NCBI GenBank assembly: GCA_015709495.1
Contig: CP054189.1
Span: 186,001 to 250,000, forward strand
Length of the DNA stretch: 64,000 nt
Direction of reading: 5' to 3'
Source: Chthonomonadaceae bacterium
GTDB lineage: Bacteria > Armatimonadota > Fimbriimonadia > Fimbriimonadales > Fimbriimonadaceae
Shown: piece by piece, positions 53,323 to 61,404 of the stretch
How positions within the stretch are numbered: the first letter of the stretch is position 1
Layout of the letters: every line of letters begins with the position of its first letter
The notes under the pieces: model-generated
The model's input: the letters and a program-made list of their open reading frames with translations, nothing else
Databases searched by the model: none
Told to the model about the DNA's origin: nothing
Program-made: the position numbers and the translations under genes

Positions 53323-53712
53323 TTAACCTTGCTGTCCTTGATACTTGCTGGGGCACTTGATCAGCATTCGTTCCGCGTGAAATGCGCCCTCCTTCATTTC
53401 GCCGATCACCACGACTTGGCTTGCCTCGCCCATGTTTGCCGGAGGAGGGCCGTGGTAAACGACCGGCATGGAGTTCGCCTCTTCATCGAGGAGCGTAAAC
53501 CGAACCTGGCGAACCTTCATGTCGCTGACGAGCGAAGCCTTGTCGATCTTCCCAACAACATGCAGGTTCTTGCCGCTCTTTGTGCCTGCCTCAGCGATCG
53601 TAACATAGGGGCTTGCGTTCATCAAGAACGCGGTGACCATCCCAGTGATTGCGAGAGCTCCCACAATCACGGAAACGATCAAACCGAGCTTGCTTCCAGT
53701 TGTTCGACTCAT
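53323..53712 (-). CDS. ccmE: Heme chaperone CcmE with CxxxY heme-binding motif
   Basis: 129 residues. An N-terminal anchor (LGLIVSVIVGALAITGMV) is followed by the OB-fold with LHVVGKIDKASLV and VVIGEMKEGAFHAERMLIK. CcmE normally binds heme covalently through the His of HxxxY; here the motif is Cys120-Pro-Ser-Lys-Tyr124. Cys variants are known in some archaea and sulfate reducers. ATG at 53712 has GGAGAG upstream and TACAAT 18 bases before it. It starts the operon with ccmF. Confidence 0.93.
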   Translation of the reverse strand: MSRTTGSKLGLIVSVIVGALAITGMVTAFLMNASPYVTIAEAGTKSGKNLHVVGKIDKASLVSDMKVRQVRFTLLDEEANSMPVVYHGPPPANMGEASQVVVIGEMKEGAFHAERMLIKCPSKYQGQQG

Positions 53713-53818
53713 GAGTCTCTCCGGTTCGAATTGTAGCAGATGGAACCCAAAGGCGGCTGCCGGTGTTGGCGGATTGTGGAGGTTCCCGCAAGGAAAGCGA
53801 ACTCAGGTGGCTGTCGGA

Positions 53819-53824
53819 TACAAT
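53819..53824 (+). promoter_or_regulatory. -10 box of the exported protein gene at 53834
   Basis: TACAAT ends 9 bases before the ATG at 53834, too close for a Shine-Dalgarno. Confidence 0.5.
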
Positions 53825-53833
53825 GGACGAATC

Positions 53834-54436
53834 ATGCGGTTGCTGAAGGCGACGGGGATTGGGGTTTTGGCGCTTTCGTTGGGTGGCGCATTCTGGGCTG
53901 TGGCGCAGCGAGTGCCCACCGACGCCCCAGAGGCGACTCCATCCAAGCCCATCGACATGAACGACCCCGATTTCGGCAACCTCCATATGTCGAGCCGGTT
54001 GGGAAGCTTCAAAATGCGAACCTTCCGGGGGAGGTTTGAGATCTCCTTCAGCGGCACCGCTCTGCTCAGTCATTACGAGGGGGCGCCGCTCGTCGTCGAA
54101 GGCAACCTACAAAAGGAATACGACGCGAACAACAAGGTCGCCTATTTCGGTAGAGGAAAGATCGTGGGACTCGGGACTTTGCGGGCGCTGCAGTGGTTTG
54201 GGCGCGATCTCGAAGCCTCATGGCGCGGGACGGGCGTCGCGCAGCTTTACGGCGAGTTCGACGAGAAATTGGAAACCGGAAAGTACTGGTTCGACGACCC
54301 GACCGATCAGAGGCATTGGGGCACGTTCGGCATGACGGTCACGGTCCCCCGTGACGACGTTTACGGTTCCGGCACGCCCGTTCCCAGGAGCCGCGCCGGA
54401 TCGGGCGGCGGCGGAACCTCGAACGCGCCGCAGTAG
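53834..54436 (+). CDS. Exported protein with an OstA-like or OB-type segment
   Basis: 200 residues with a signal peptide (GIGVLALSLGGAFWAVAQ). The mature part includes SSRLGSFKMRTFRGRFEISFSGTALLSHYEGAPLVVEGNLQKEY (in part), which resembles the repeated strands of LptA/OstA-type periplasmic proteins; the match is weak. The Gly/Ser-rich C-terminus (RAGSGGGGTSNAPQ) is disordered. It is divergent from ccmE and is followed after 3 bases by the YprB-like gene. Confidence 0.6.
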   Translation: MRLLKATGIGVLALSLGGAFWAVAQRVPTDAPEATPSKPIDMNDPDFGNLHMSSRLGSFKMRTFRGRFEISFSGTALLSHYEGAPLVVEGNLQKEYDANNKVAYFGRGKIVGLGTLRALQWFGRDLEASWRGTGVAQLYGEFDEKLETGKYWFDDPTDQRHWGTFGMTVTVPRDDVYGSGTPVPRSRAGSGGGGTSNAPQ

Positions 54437-54439
54437 GAT

Positions 54440-55210
54440 TTGCTCAAGAACACATTCATCCACATCCCCGGCGTCGGGAGGATCGCCGAAAGGGCGCTCT
54501 GGGAAAGCGGTTGTCTCGAATGGGGGCAGTATCTCGACAATCCCGGCCGGTTTTCGATCGGGACGGCCTCTCCATCAAAGGCGGTCGAGGTCCTCACAGA
54601 GAGCCAGAGGCACCTCGATTCCGGCACGCATCAGTACTTCCAACGGGCGCTGGGGCTTGCCGAGTCGTGGCGAGCCTTCCCGGACTTCCGCGACGATTGC
54701 GTCTATCTCGACATCGAGACCGACGGAGGGCAAGCGGGGGACAGCATCACGATGGTCGGGTTGTACGACGGCCTCGAGTTCCGGTGCCTCGTGCGCGACG
54801 AAGACCTTTCCCAGTTTCCCGACCTGATCTCACACTACAAGATGATCGTGACCTTCTTCGGCTCCGGCTTCGACCTTCCAATGTTGCAGCGGAAATTTCC
54901 CAGCGTCGAATTCGACCAAATCCACCTCGATCTCTGCCCGACTCTCAAGAAGCTCGGCCTGAGAGGAGGCCTCAAGAAGATCGAAGCGTCGCTCGGGCTG
55001 GCCCGTAGTGAAGACACCACCGGGCTCTCCGGCTGGGACGCCGTTAGGCTATGGAGGCAATACGAGCGAGGCAGCGACCGCGCTCTCGAAACGCTGATCG
55101 CCTATAACCGCGAAGATGTCGTGAACCTGGAGTTCCTCGCAGAACTGGCATACTCCCGGCTTCGAATTGCCACCCTGCCCGACGCCGCCCAACCCGCCGT
55201 TGAGTCGTAA
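54440..55210 (+). CDS. YprB-like RNase H-fold nuclease
   Basis: 256 residues. The C-terminal half is a DEDD-type ribonuclease-H-like domain: CVYLDIETDGG with the first Asp and Glu, ITMVGLYDGLEF, MIVTFFGSGFDLPML and the last Asp in YNREDVVNLEFLAELAY. The N-terminus starts HIPGVGRIAERALWESG, a helix-hairpin-helix-like opening typical of YprB proteins. It is likely a 3'-5' nuclease with a still unknown substrate. The start is a TTG at 54440 with only TAGGAT before it. Confidence 0.82.
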   Translation: MLKNTFIHIPGVGRIAERALWESGCLEWGQYLDNPGRFSIGTASPSKAVEVLTESQRHLDSGTHQYFQRALGLAESWRAFPDFRDDCVYLDIETDGGQAGDSITMVGLYDGLEFRCLVRDEDLSQFPDLISHYKMIVTFFGSGFDLPMLQRKFPSVEFDQIHLDLCPTLKKLGLRGGLKKIEASLGLARSEDTTGLSGWDAVRLWRQYERGSDRALETLIAYNREDVVNLEFLAELAYSRLRIATLPDAAQPAVES

Positions 55211-55255
55211 CGGCCCGCCCCAACGAGAGGAAATCGACAATTTGATTCGGTACAC

Positions 55256-55285
55256 TTGGCAACTCGTGGATCATCGTGATACAGT
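55256..55285 (+). promoter_or_regulatory. Promoter of murA
   Basis: TTGGCA (55256-55261) and TACAGT (55280-55285) are 18 bases apart. The latter is preceded by TGA, making an extended -10 (TGaTACAGT). murA then has its own ribosome site GGAGGG before the GTG at 55319. Confidence 0.6.
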
Positions 55286-55318
55286 GTTTGCACTACCTAC
55301 CAAGGACGGAGGGTATTT

Positions 55319-56611
55319 GTGGACATCTTGAGAATTGAAGGCGGGCGGCCGTTACACGGGTCGCTCCGCGTGCCGGGAAGCAAGAACGCTTCTCTCGCCA
55401 TCTTGTCATCGGTCGTGCTCGCGCAGGACCCGGTCGTGCTTCATAACGTCCCCAACGTACGCGACACCCGCGTGATGTCGGACCTTTTGGAGCTTTTCGG
55501 CGCGCGCGTCGAATGGAACGGAGATTCGATTTCCATCGACTGCAGCGAGATCCACCCCGCGAAGCTCGATCCTGAGGTCGCGCGGCAAATCCGAACCTCG
55601 TTCTATCTGTTGGGTCCCCTACTGGCGCGTTTGGGCCATGCGGCGATCCCAGCTCCCGGAGGCTGCCGCATTGGCGCTCGGCCCGTGGATTTTCACCTCA
55701 ACGGTTTGGGGCGGCTGGGCGCAGTCATCGACCTGGACATGGGCGAGTACGTGGGACGAACCGACGGCTTGAAGGGCGCGGACCTCTACCTCGACTTCCC
55801 CAGCGCGGGGGCGACCCAACACTTGATGGCGACGGCGACGATGGCAGAGGGCGTCACCGTCATTCATAACGGAGCGATCGAACCCGAAGTCGTCGTGCTC
55901 GCCGAGTTCCTCAATAATCTTGGAGCGAGGATCGAAGGCGCGGGGACCGGCATCATCACCGTTACCGGCGTTTCCCGGCTTCATGGCCGGCCGTTTCACA
56001 TCCCAAGTGACCGGCTGCAAGCGGGGACCTACATGCTCGCAGGGGCGATCACGAGAGGTGAGGTCACCGTCAACGGCATCCTTCCCGAATCCCAATCCGC
56101 TCTCACCAGCAAGCTCAAGGAATCCGGTGCGAAGGTGGTCGAAGGCAACGACTGGATCCGCGTGTCCTCCGACCGCAGACTCGACGCGATCAACGTCAAG
56201 ACCATGCCCTACCCGGGGTTCCCGACTGACATGCAGCAGCCCATGGCCGCTGTGCTCACGTTGGCCGACGGAGTCAGCGTCGTCGAAGAGACCATTTACG
56301 AAAGCAGGATCGGGCACGTCCCCGAACTCAATCGAATGGGTGCGAAAATCCGGTTGGAAGGGCGCTCCGCCGTCATCACCGGCGTAGAACATCTCAAGGG
56401 AGCGAATCTCGAAGCGAGCGACTTGCGCGCGGGGGCCGCCCTGAGCCTCGCGGCCCTAGCGGCTGAAGGAGAGTCCTACATAAGGAACGTCCATTTTATC
56501 GACCGTGGGTATCAGGACTTCGAGTCCCAGTTGCGGTCGCTCGGAGCCGTGATCGAGCGCATTCCCGCTTCGGAATCCCCGATCCTGGAGCACTCCGAGG
56601 TACGGCCCTAA
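55319..56611 (+). CDS. murA: UDP-N-acetylglucosamine 1-carboxyvinyltransferase MurA
   Basis: 430 residues, the first committed enzyme of peptidoglycan synthesis. The start GTG at 55319 gives the family opening MDILRIEGGRPLHGSLRVPG, with KNASLAI nearby. The catalytic Cys is in APGGCRIGARPVDFHL. Other conserved parts are GVTVIHNGAIEPEVVVLAEFL and YPGFPTDMQQPMAAVL. Its normal length and motifs leave little doubt. mreB follows after 4 bases, joining peptidoglycan synthesis to cell shape. Confidence 0.97.
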   Translation: MDILRIEGGRPLHGSLRVPGSKNASLAILSSVVLAQDPVVLHNVPNVRDTRVMSDLLELFGARVEWNGDSISIDCSEIHPAKLDPEVARQIRTSFYLLGPLLARLGHAAIPAPGGCRIGARPVDFHLNGLGRLGAVIDLDMGEYVGRTDGLKGADLYLDFPSAGATQHLMATATMAEGVTVIHNGAIEPEVVVLAEFLNNLGARIEGAGTGIITVTGVSRLHGRPFHIPSDRLQAGTYMLAGAITRGEVTVNGILPESQSALTSKLKESGAKVVEGNDWIRVSSDRRLDAINVKTMPYPGFPTDMQQPMAAVLTLADGVSVVEETIYESRIGHVPELNRMGAKIRLEGRSAVITGVEHLKGANLEASDLRAGAALSLAALAAEGESYIRNVHFIDRGYQDFESQLRSLGAVIERIPASESPILEHSEVRP

Positions 56612-56615
56612 GAAC

Positions 56616-57629
56616 TTGAAACTCGTACCCGAAATCGGAATCGACCTCGGCACAGCGAACATCCTTGTCTATCGTCGAGGCAAGGGCATCGTGTTGCAGG
56701 AGCCTACCGTGGTGGCCATCAACACCTCGAACGGCAAAGTCCTGGCCGTCGGCAACGAAGCGCGGGAGATGCTGGGACGCACTCCCGGAAACATCCAAGC
56801 GATCCGGCCTCTGAAAGACGGGGTTATCGCCGACTACACGACCACCCTCAAGATGCTGGAGTACCTCCTCGAAAAGGTCGTCGGAAAGCGGGTCGTTTTC
56901 AAGCCCAGAGTGCTGATCTGCGTGCCCAGCGGGGTGACGAACGTCGAACGACGCGCCGTGATTCAAGCTGCGATCGCGGCGGGAGCCGGCGAGGCCATGA
57001 CGATCGAAGAACCGATGGCCGCCGCAATCGGCGCGGGCCTTCCCATCGCATTGGCTGGGGGCAACATGGTCGTCGATATCGGCGGCGGGACCACCGACGT
57101 CGCCGTCATCAGCCTCGGTGGGATCGTGCTCTCGCAAAGCATCCGCATCGGCGGCAACAAGATGGACGAGGCGATCATCCGGCACATCCGCAACGCCTAC
57201 AACCTCATGATCGGCGAGCCCAGCGCTGAGGAAATCAAGATCAGAATTGGGTCCGCTTATCCCCTCCAGCAAGAGCTTCGAATGGAGATCCGGGGCCGAG
57301 ACATGGTCGCGGGTTTGCCGAAGTCCGTCGAGGTATCGAGCGAGGAGATTCGAGAAGCCCTCAGCGAACCGGTTCGTCAAATCGCCGAGAAGCTCTGCCA
57401 GGTCCTCGAAGTCACCCCGCCTGAACTCGCCAGCGACATCATCGAACGGGGGATCGTCCTTACGGGAGGAGGCGCTTTGCTAAGGGGACTCGATCGGCTG
57501 TTGAGGAGCGTGACCGACATACCGGTTCGAGTCGCCGAGAATGCGCTACACTGTGTCGCCGCAGGCACCGGACGCGCACTGGAATCCTACGAAGCCATCC
57601 GCCTGAGCGGCGCGGTCAGCACAATATGA
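56616..57629 (+). CDS. mreB: Rod shape-determining protein MreB
   Basis: 337 residues of the actin superfamily. The phosphate-1 loop is EIGIDLGTANILVY, and the second is VVDIGGGTTDVAVISLGGI. The adenosine loop is VLTGGGALLRGLDRLL. It guides peptidoglycan synthesis during elongation and would work with MurA. The start is TTG at 56616, confirmed by the conserved opening MKLVPEIGIDLG. Its stop overlaps the next gene by four bases. Confidence 0.97.
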   Translation: MKLVPEIGIDLGTANILVYRRGKGIVLQEPTVVAINTSNGKVLAVGNEAREMLGRTPGNIQAIRPLKDGVIADYTTTLKMLEYLLEKVVGKRVVFKPRVLICVPSGVTNVERRAVIQAAIAAGAGEAMTIEEPMAAAIGAGLPIALAGGNMVVDIGGGTTDVAVISLGGIVLSQSIRIGGNKMDEAIIRHIRNAYNLMIGEPSAEEIKIRIGSAYPLQQELRMEIRGRDMVAGLPKSVEVSSEEIREALSEPVRQIAEKLCQVLEVTPPELASDIIERGIVLTGGGALLRGLDRLLRSVTDIPVRVAENALHCVAAGTGRALESYEAIRLSGAVSTI

Positions 57630-58303
57630 ACCCAACGACGTGGCAGAGAGGTCGGTCGTCCTTGACCAAGGTTGGGGTCGTCGCGCTTCTGGCTTCGTTC
57701 GTCCTGGGCGGACAGCCGCAAGGACCGGCCGCCCAAGAGACAGGCCCGACCGGCGGACTTCCGACGTTGCGACCCTCGGAGCGGGAAATGGCGATGGTGG
57801 CTGAGCAGGAGGGCGGGCTTTCGCATCGCCCCACCGAGTCGATCGATCCCAAGATCCTAGCCGAGCCGACCACGACGCTCGAAGCCGCGACGACGTTTCA
57901 AAAGGTCGAGACGGCCCTGCGGCGCGTCGTCCTCGTAGACTCCGCAGCGGTACCGCTCAAGAGCGGAGCTTCGAGTTCGGCCGCCACCCGGAATCAAGTG
58001 ATCGACGAATTGGACCGGCTCTTCGAACTGTGCCGCCCGAAGTTCAAGTTCACCCCTCGGCTGAGCGAGTTCGACGGCGGAGTCCTTTCGATTCCCGCCG
58101 GTCAGCCGCAACGCGTGAAGTTGGAGAGGCTGATCGCCTGGGGGTGCGTGGGCCGAGTCGCTCCGTTGGCGACCTCAAAGGAGACTTCAATCGGTTTGGC
58201 GGACTTCGGCGATGCCGTGGGCCTGTTCTTGGCTCGGATGGCCGACCTCACCCACACGCCAAGCTCCCAATGGAGCCCCTACATGAACGCCCACGGCGGC
58301 TAA
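57626..58303 (+). CDS. Exported protein of unknown function
   Basis: 225 residues. A signal peptide (LTKVGVVALLASFVLGGQPQ) is followed by a Pro/Thr-rich stretch and then a helical/beta domain: NQVIDELDRLFELCRPKFKFTP, VLSIPAGQPQRVKLERLIAWG and TSIGLADFGDAVGLFLARMADL. It resembles the exported partner proteins often found after mreB in these bacteria, but no family name is given. The ATGA overlap with mreB suggests co-expression. It ends two bases before the convergent NifU-like gene. Confidence 0.68.
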   Translation: MNPTTWQRGRSSLTKVGVVALLASFVLGGQPQGPAAQETGPTGGLPTLRPSEREMAMVAEQEGGLSHRPTESIDPKILAEPTTTLEAATTFQKVETALRRVVLVDSAAVPLKSGASSSAATRNQVIDELDRLFELCRPKFKFTPRLSEFDGGVLSIPAGQPQRVKLERLIAWGCVGRVAPLATSKETSIGLADFGDAVGLFLARMADLTHTPSSQWSPYMNAHGG

Positions 58304-58305
58304 GG

Positions 58306-58593
58306 TCAATCGCGGCGAATCACCGAGCGGACGCCCGGTACCCATTCCCGAAGCCGTTGCTCGATCCCATTGCGGAGAGTGATTTCAGAGAGCGGGCAAC
58401 CTCGGCAGGTCCCCCGAAATCGCACCGAAACGTTGCCCTTCTCATCGACGCCGATCAATTCGATCCGCCCCCCATGCGACCTTGCGTACGCCTGCACTTC
58501 CACCATTGCATCGCGGACTTCATCGAGCAACGGCCCAGACTCCAGAAAGGGAGTTGGCTTCCTTCGTCCGAAAAGTCCAGATAAGAACGTCAT
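58306..58593 (-). CDS. NifU C-terminal-domain Fe-S scaffold protein
   Basis: 95 residues. The Nfu domain motif is CRGC (Cys63-Cys66) in VRFRGTCRGCPLSEITLRNGIE, with an N-terminal helix EVRDAMVEVQAYARSHGGRIEL. Nfu carriers hold and deliver [4Fe-4S] clusters, which may serve MiaB and YgfZ functions in this genome. The ATG at 58593 was chosen since AAAGGA and TATACT precede it. Confidence 0.9.
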   Translation of the reverse strand: MTFLSGLFGRRKPTPFLESGPLLDEVRDAMVEVQAYARSHGGRIELIGVDEKGNVSVRFRGTCRGCPLSEITLRNGIEQRLREWVPGVRSVIRRD

Positions 58594-58639
58594 GAGGTCC
58601 TTTGAGTATACGGCATTGTCAAGTATCGCTGAGGGTGGG

Positions 58640-60565
58640 TCATGTCTCCTTGCGCACCCAAACTTGCATGGCGTTGGCTCCTCGATTGCACCAGGCCATG
58701 TAGGGAATGAATCGAGCGGTAACGGGCGCCCTCTCCGACTTCTCAAGCGGCGCATAAAGGTCGGCTCCGTCTGGGAGATTCTCCAAGCTGCCCTTCACCC
58801 ACCACTCCGAGAGCCCATGCCCCATCGAATTCGACTCGCACAGTTGGGGGCGCGCTGCTACGTCGGCCACGAATCGGTGCGGCGCGGCGCCCAGGTCCGC
58901 TTCTTCCAGGCAGTAGACAATCGGCCCCACCATCAGGCAAGCGCGTCCCAAGGCCGAGAGGTTCTTGGGGTTGGAGACGAACCATCTCGGCTCGGCGGAG
59001 AAGTCCGCGCTCAAGGCATCTCCTTGCTTCCACTCGCGGCGAATCACGGCATAGCCCTGCTCGATTTTCGGCTCGAACCGCTCGCCGTTCCACGCGAAGG
59101 TCGCGCTCTCACACCACCAGGGCACACGAAGCGCCACCGCGACCTGCGCCCCCGTTGGTCCTTGGAACTGAACGGTCACGACGCCGGGATTCGGATAGGC
59201 GCCCCCGATCTGAAATCGGGCCTCTCCCTCCTCTTTCGGCGTCGAAATCCGAGAAGCGACGGGAAGGTGAATCCACAACACCGAACCCTCGGGACCCCGA
59301 CCAACCGAAGCGATTCTGCTCCCGATCGATCCGATCAGGCGCGCGACGTTCGGCGGACAGCAGGCACATGAAAACCAAGGGGTTCGAGAGTGCTCGCCCT
59401 GGCTTTCGAGCGGGTTCGTGTAGAAGTACCTGTCGCCGCTGAGAGAAACGCCGCTCAGCATCCCGTTGTAGAGAGCGCGCTCGACGACGTCCCAGTAGCG
59501 GGCCTCTCCGGTGAGCCGTCCCATTCGCTCACCCCAAAGGGCCAAACCAACCGCCGCGCAGGTTTCAGCGTAAGCCGTTCGATGGGGCAAATCGTAATCC
59601 GTCGTAAACCCCTCGTTGTGGGCAGCGGGCCCAATTCCCCCTGTGATGTACATCCTTTGGGTCGTCAAGTTATCCCAAACCCGCTGAAGGGCCGCCTCGG
59701 TAGGGTCGCCCAGATCGCAGGTCTCGGAGGCAGCGGCGTAGAGGTACATCGACCGAACGGCGTGCCCGACCACAAACGAATGCTCGCTCACCGGGGCATG
59801 GTCCTGAAGGTACTCGCCGCTGTAGCTCCCTTCGTTGCGCACCATTTGAGGCATCCAGGGGCTCAGCTTCATCGCTTCTGTGTCGGCGATCTCGGCCTCA
59901 AAGATCGACGGTCGGCGTCCCCTCTGGTCGACCATCCACTTGGCGAGATGCCAATACTCGCCCCTGGCCCCCACGCCCAACTCACACTCGTCGAGCCGAA
60001 TCAGCGCAAGCTCCAACTCCTCATGCCCGCAAAATCCAACCCGCTTGCCGGGTCCGAACGTCGCCGCGATGTGGTCCGCTGCCCTCTTCGCAACTCCGTA
60101 GAGCCCCGAGTCCCCGAAGGCTTGCCTGTGGGCGACCCCGGCCTCGATCAGATGGCCCATGCAGTACATTTCGTGCAGGGCGGATAGGTTGGTGAACTTC
60201 TTGTCAGGGTGCATCAACTGAAAGAAAGTGTCTATGTATCCTGACGGTTCTTGTGCATTTGCGACGATGGAAACCACTTCTTCGACGCAGGGTCGAATCG
60301 GATGATCGGGGTGTTGTTGAACAGCGTAGGCGGCTGCTTCGAGCCACTTGTAGACGTCGCTGTCGTCGTAATACCTCCCCTGGTGGCCGCCACTTTCGCC
60401 CCGAGCGCACCGTCGAAAGTTCTCGAGCCTACCGGTCGACTCGATCTGCTCCAACTGCGCCCGGAGCCCCACATCGAAGATCGCCTCCTGCCGCGCCCGC
60501 CAAAACGGATCGGAAATCGCTACCCAACGGGCTTCGAGGGGACGCATCGGCGGCGGTAGAGACAT
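58640..60565 (-). CDS. Glycoside hydrolase family 127 (beta-L-arabinofuranosidase type)
   Basis: 641 residues. GH127 enzymes use a zinc-held cysteine nucleophile. The matching residues are Glu318 (HNEGF, acid/base), Glu334 and Cys336 (AYAETCA) and Cys402-Cys403 (CACCPPNVARL). No signal peptide is seen, so it probably acts in the cytoplasm on imported oligosaccharides. The ATG at 60565 follows a TAAACT box by 6 bases. It is isolated from transporters or regulators. Confidence 0.93.
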   Translation of the reverse strand: MSLPPPMRPLEARWVAISDPFWRARQEAIFDVGLRAQLEQIESTGRLENFRRCARGESGGHQGRYYDDSDVYKWLEAAAYAVQQHPDHPIRPCVEEVVSIVANAQEPSGYIDTFFQLMHPDKKFTNLSALHEMYCMGHLIEAGVAHRQAFGDSGLYGVAKRAADHIAATFGPGKRVGFCGHEELELALIRLDECELGVGARGEYWHLAKWMVDQRGRRPSIFEAEIADTEAMKLSPWMPQMVRNEGSYSGEYLQDHAPVSEHSFVVGHAVRSMYLYAAASETCDLGDPTEAALQRVWDNLTTQRMYITGGIGPAAHNEGFTTDYDLPHRTAYAETCAAVGLALWGERMGRLTGEARYWDVVERALYNGMLSGVSLSGDRYFYTNPLESQGEHSRTPWFSCACCPPNVARLIGSIGSRIASVGRGPEGSVLWIHLPVASRISTPKEEGEARFQIGGAYPNPGVVTVQFQGPTGAQVAVALRVPWWCESATFAWNGERFEPKIEQGYAVIRREWKQGDALSADFSAEPRWFVSNPKNLSALGRACLMVGPIVYCLEEADLGAAPHRFVADVAARPQLCESNSMGHGLSEWWVKGSLENLPDGADLYAPLEKSERAPVTARFIPYMAWCNRGANAMQVWVRKET

Positions 60566-60571
60566 GCCGTG

Positions 60572-60577
60572 AGTTTA
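60572..60577 (-). promoter_or_regulatory. -10 box of the GH127 gene
   Basis: TAAACT on the minus strand ends 6 bases before the ATG at 60565, giving a leaderless layout. Confidence 0.5.
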
Positions 60578-60594
60578 CTGTCGAAAGCACCGGG

Positions 60595-61305
60595 CTAGCC
60601 GGACTTGGGGGGATTGAACTTTGCGCCCTGCATCTTCGCCCAAGTCGCCTTCTGGCCGACCGTGAGTACAGCGACCATCTTGCCTTCGGCGACCTTCTTG
60701 GAGGCCTCAATGGTTTTCTTATCCTCGGCCGCGCGCTTCGTCATCAGCGCTTGGACCTTTTCAACATAGGCTTTGACCGCTTTTTCGTCCTTCGAGTCCT
60801 TTGGCTTGGGAACAGCCTCGAACTCCTTGCGCCGCTTGGCTTGAAGGGCATCGACTTGGGATCGGAAGGCGTTGTGGGCCGCCGTCACCTGCGACTTCTG
60901 TTGCGCGGTGAGACCGAGTTCCTTGGCGACCTCTTCGATGAGAAACGAAACAGCTCCGAGGGACTGGAGCGTCACTTCGCGAAGCCTCTTCTTCTGAGAG
61001 GCAGAGAGCTCCCCGAGCGCCTTCCCATGGAAGGTTTCCGACGCCGCTTGAATCTTCTTTCGAGCCGCCTCTTGCTGGGCCTCCGTCTTCGGGTTCGACT
61101 TCATGATCGGATCGACCTGCGCCTTGAGCGAGGCGAAGTGGCTGTCGATCTTCTTCTTCTGACTCTCACTCAGCTTGACTTCTTTCTGCACGGCCTCGAA
61201 CTGCAAGAGCCCTACCATGTCGGAGTTCAGCGTTCGGGGGAAGCTTGATTGAGCTGCCGACACACCGCTGGCCGCAAGCAACAGAAGAAGGAGGAAGGCT
61301 CTCAT
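60595..61305 (-). CDS. Exported LTxxQ-like helical protein
   Basis: 236 residues. A signal peptide (RAFLLLLLLAASGVSAAQ) is followed by a long helical, Lys-rich region with LSESQKKKID, LSASQKKRLRE and LTAQQKSQVT, again of the LTxxQ type. It should be a periplasmic chaperone or sensor and is a relative of the one ending the secretion operon. ATG at 61305 follows TATAGT by 6 bases. The upstream in-frame extension is not needed. Confidence 0.8.
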   Translation of the reverse strand: MRAFLLLLLLAASGVSAAQSSFPRTLNSDMVGLLQFEAVQKEVKLSESQKKKIDSHFASLKAQVDPIMKSNPKTEAQQEAARKKIQAASETFHGKALGELSASQKKRLREVTLQSLGAVSFLIEEVAKELGLTAQQKSQVTAAHNAFRSQVDALQAKRRKEFEAVPKPKDSKDEKAVKAYVEKVQALMTKRAAEDKKTIEASKKVAEGKMVAVLTVGQKATWAKMQGAKFNPPKSG

Positions 61306-61311
61306 AGTTTC

Positions 61312-61317
61312 ACTATA
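61312..61317 (-). promoter_or_regulatory. -10 box of the LTxxQ protein gene
   Basis: TATAGT on the minus strand ends 6 bases before the ATG at 61305, the clearest leaderless-type layout after the VKOR-DsbA gene. Confidence 0.6.
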
Positions 61318-61404
61318 CTTGCCTACGGACGGCAGGCACTGAGAAGCTCGTCTTTGGGTCAAAGGACCAGAACCCTTCGCGCAGCGACGCCTCCGTTCGT
61401 TTTG

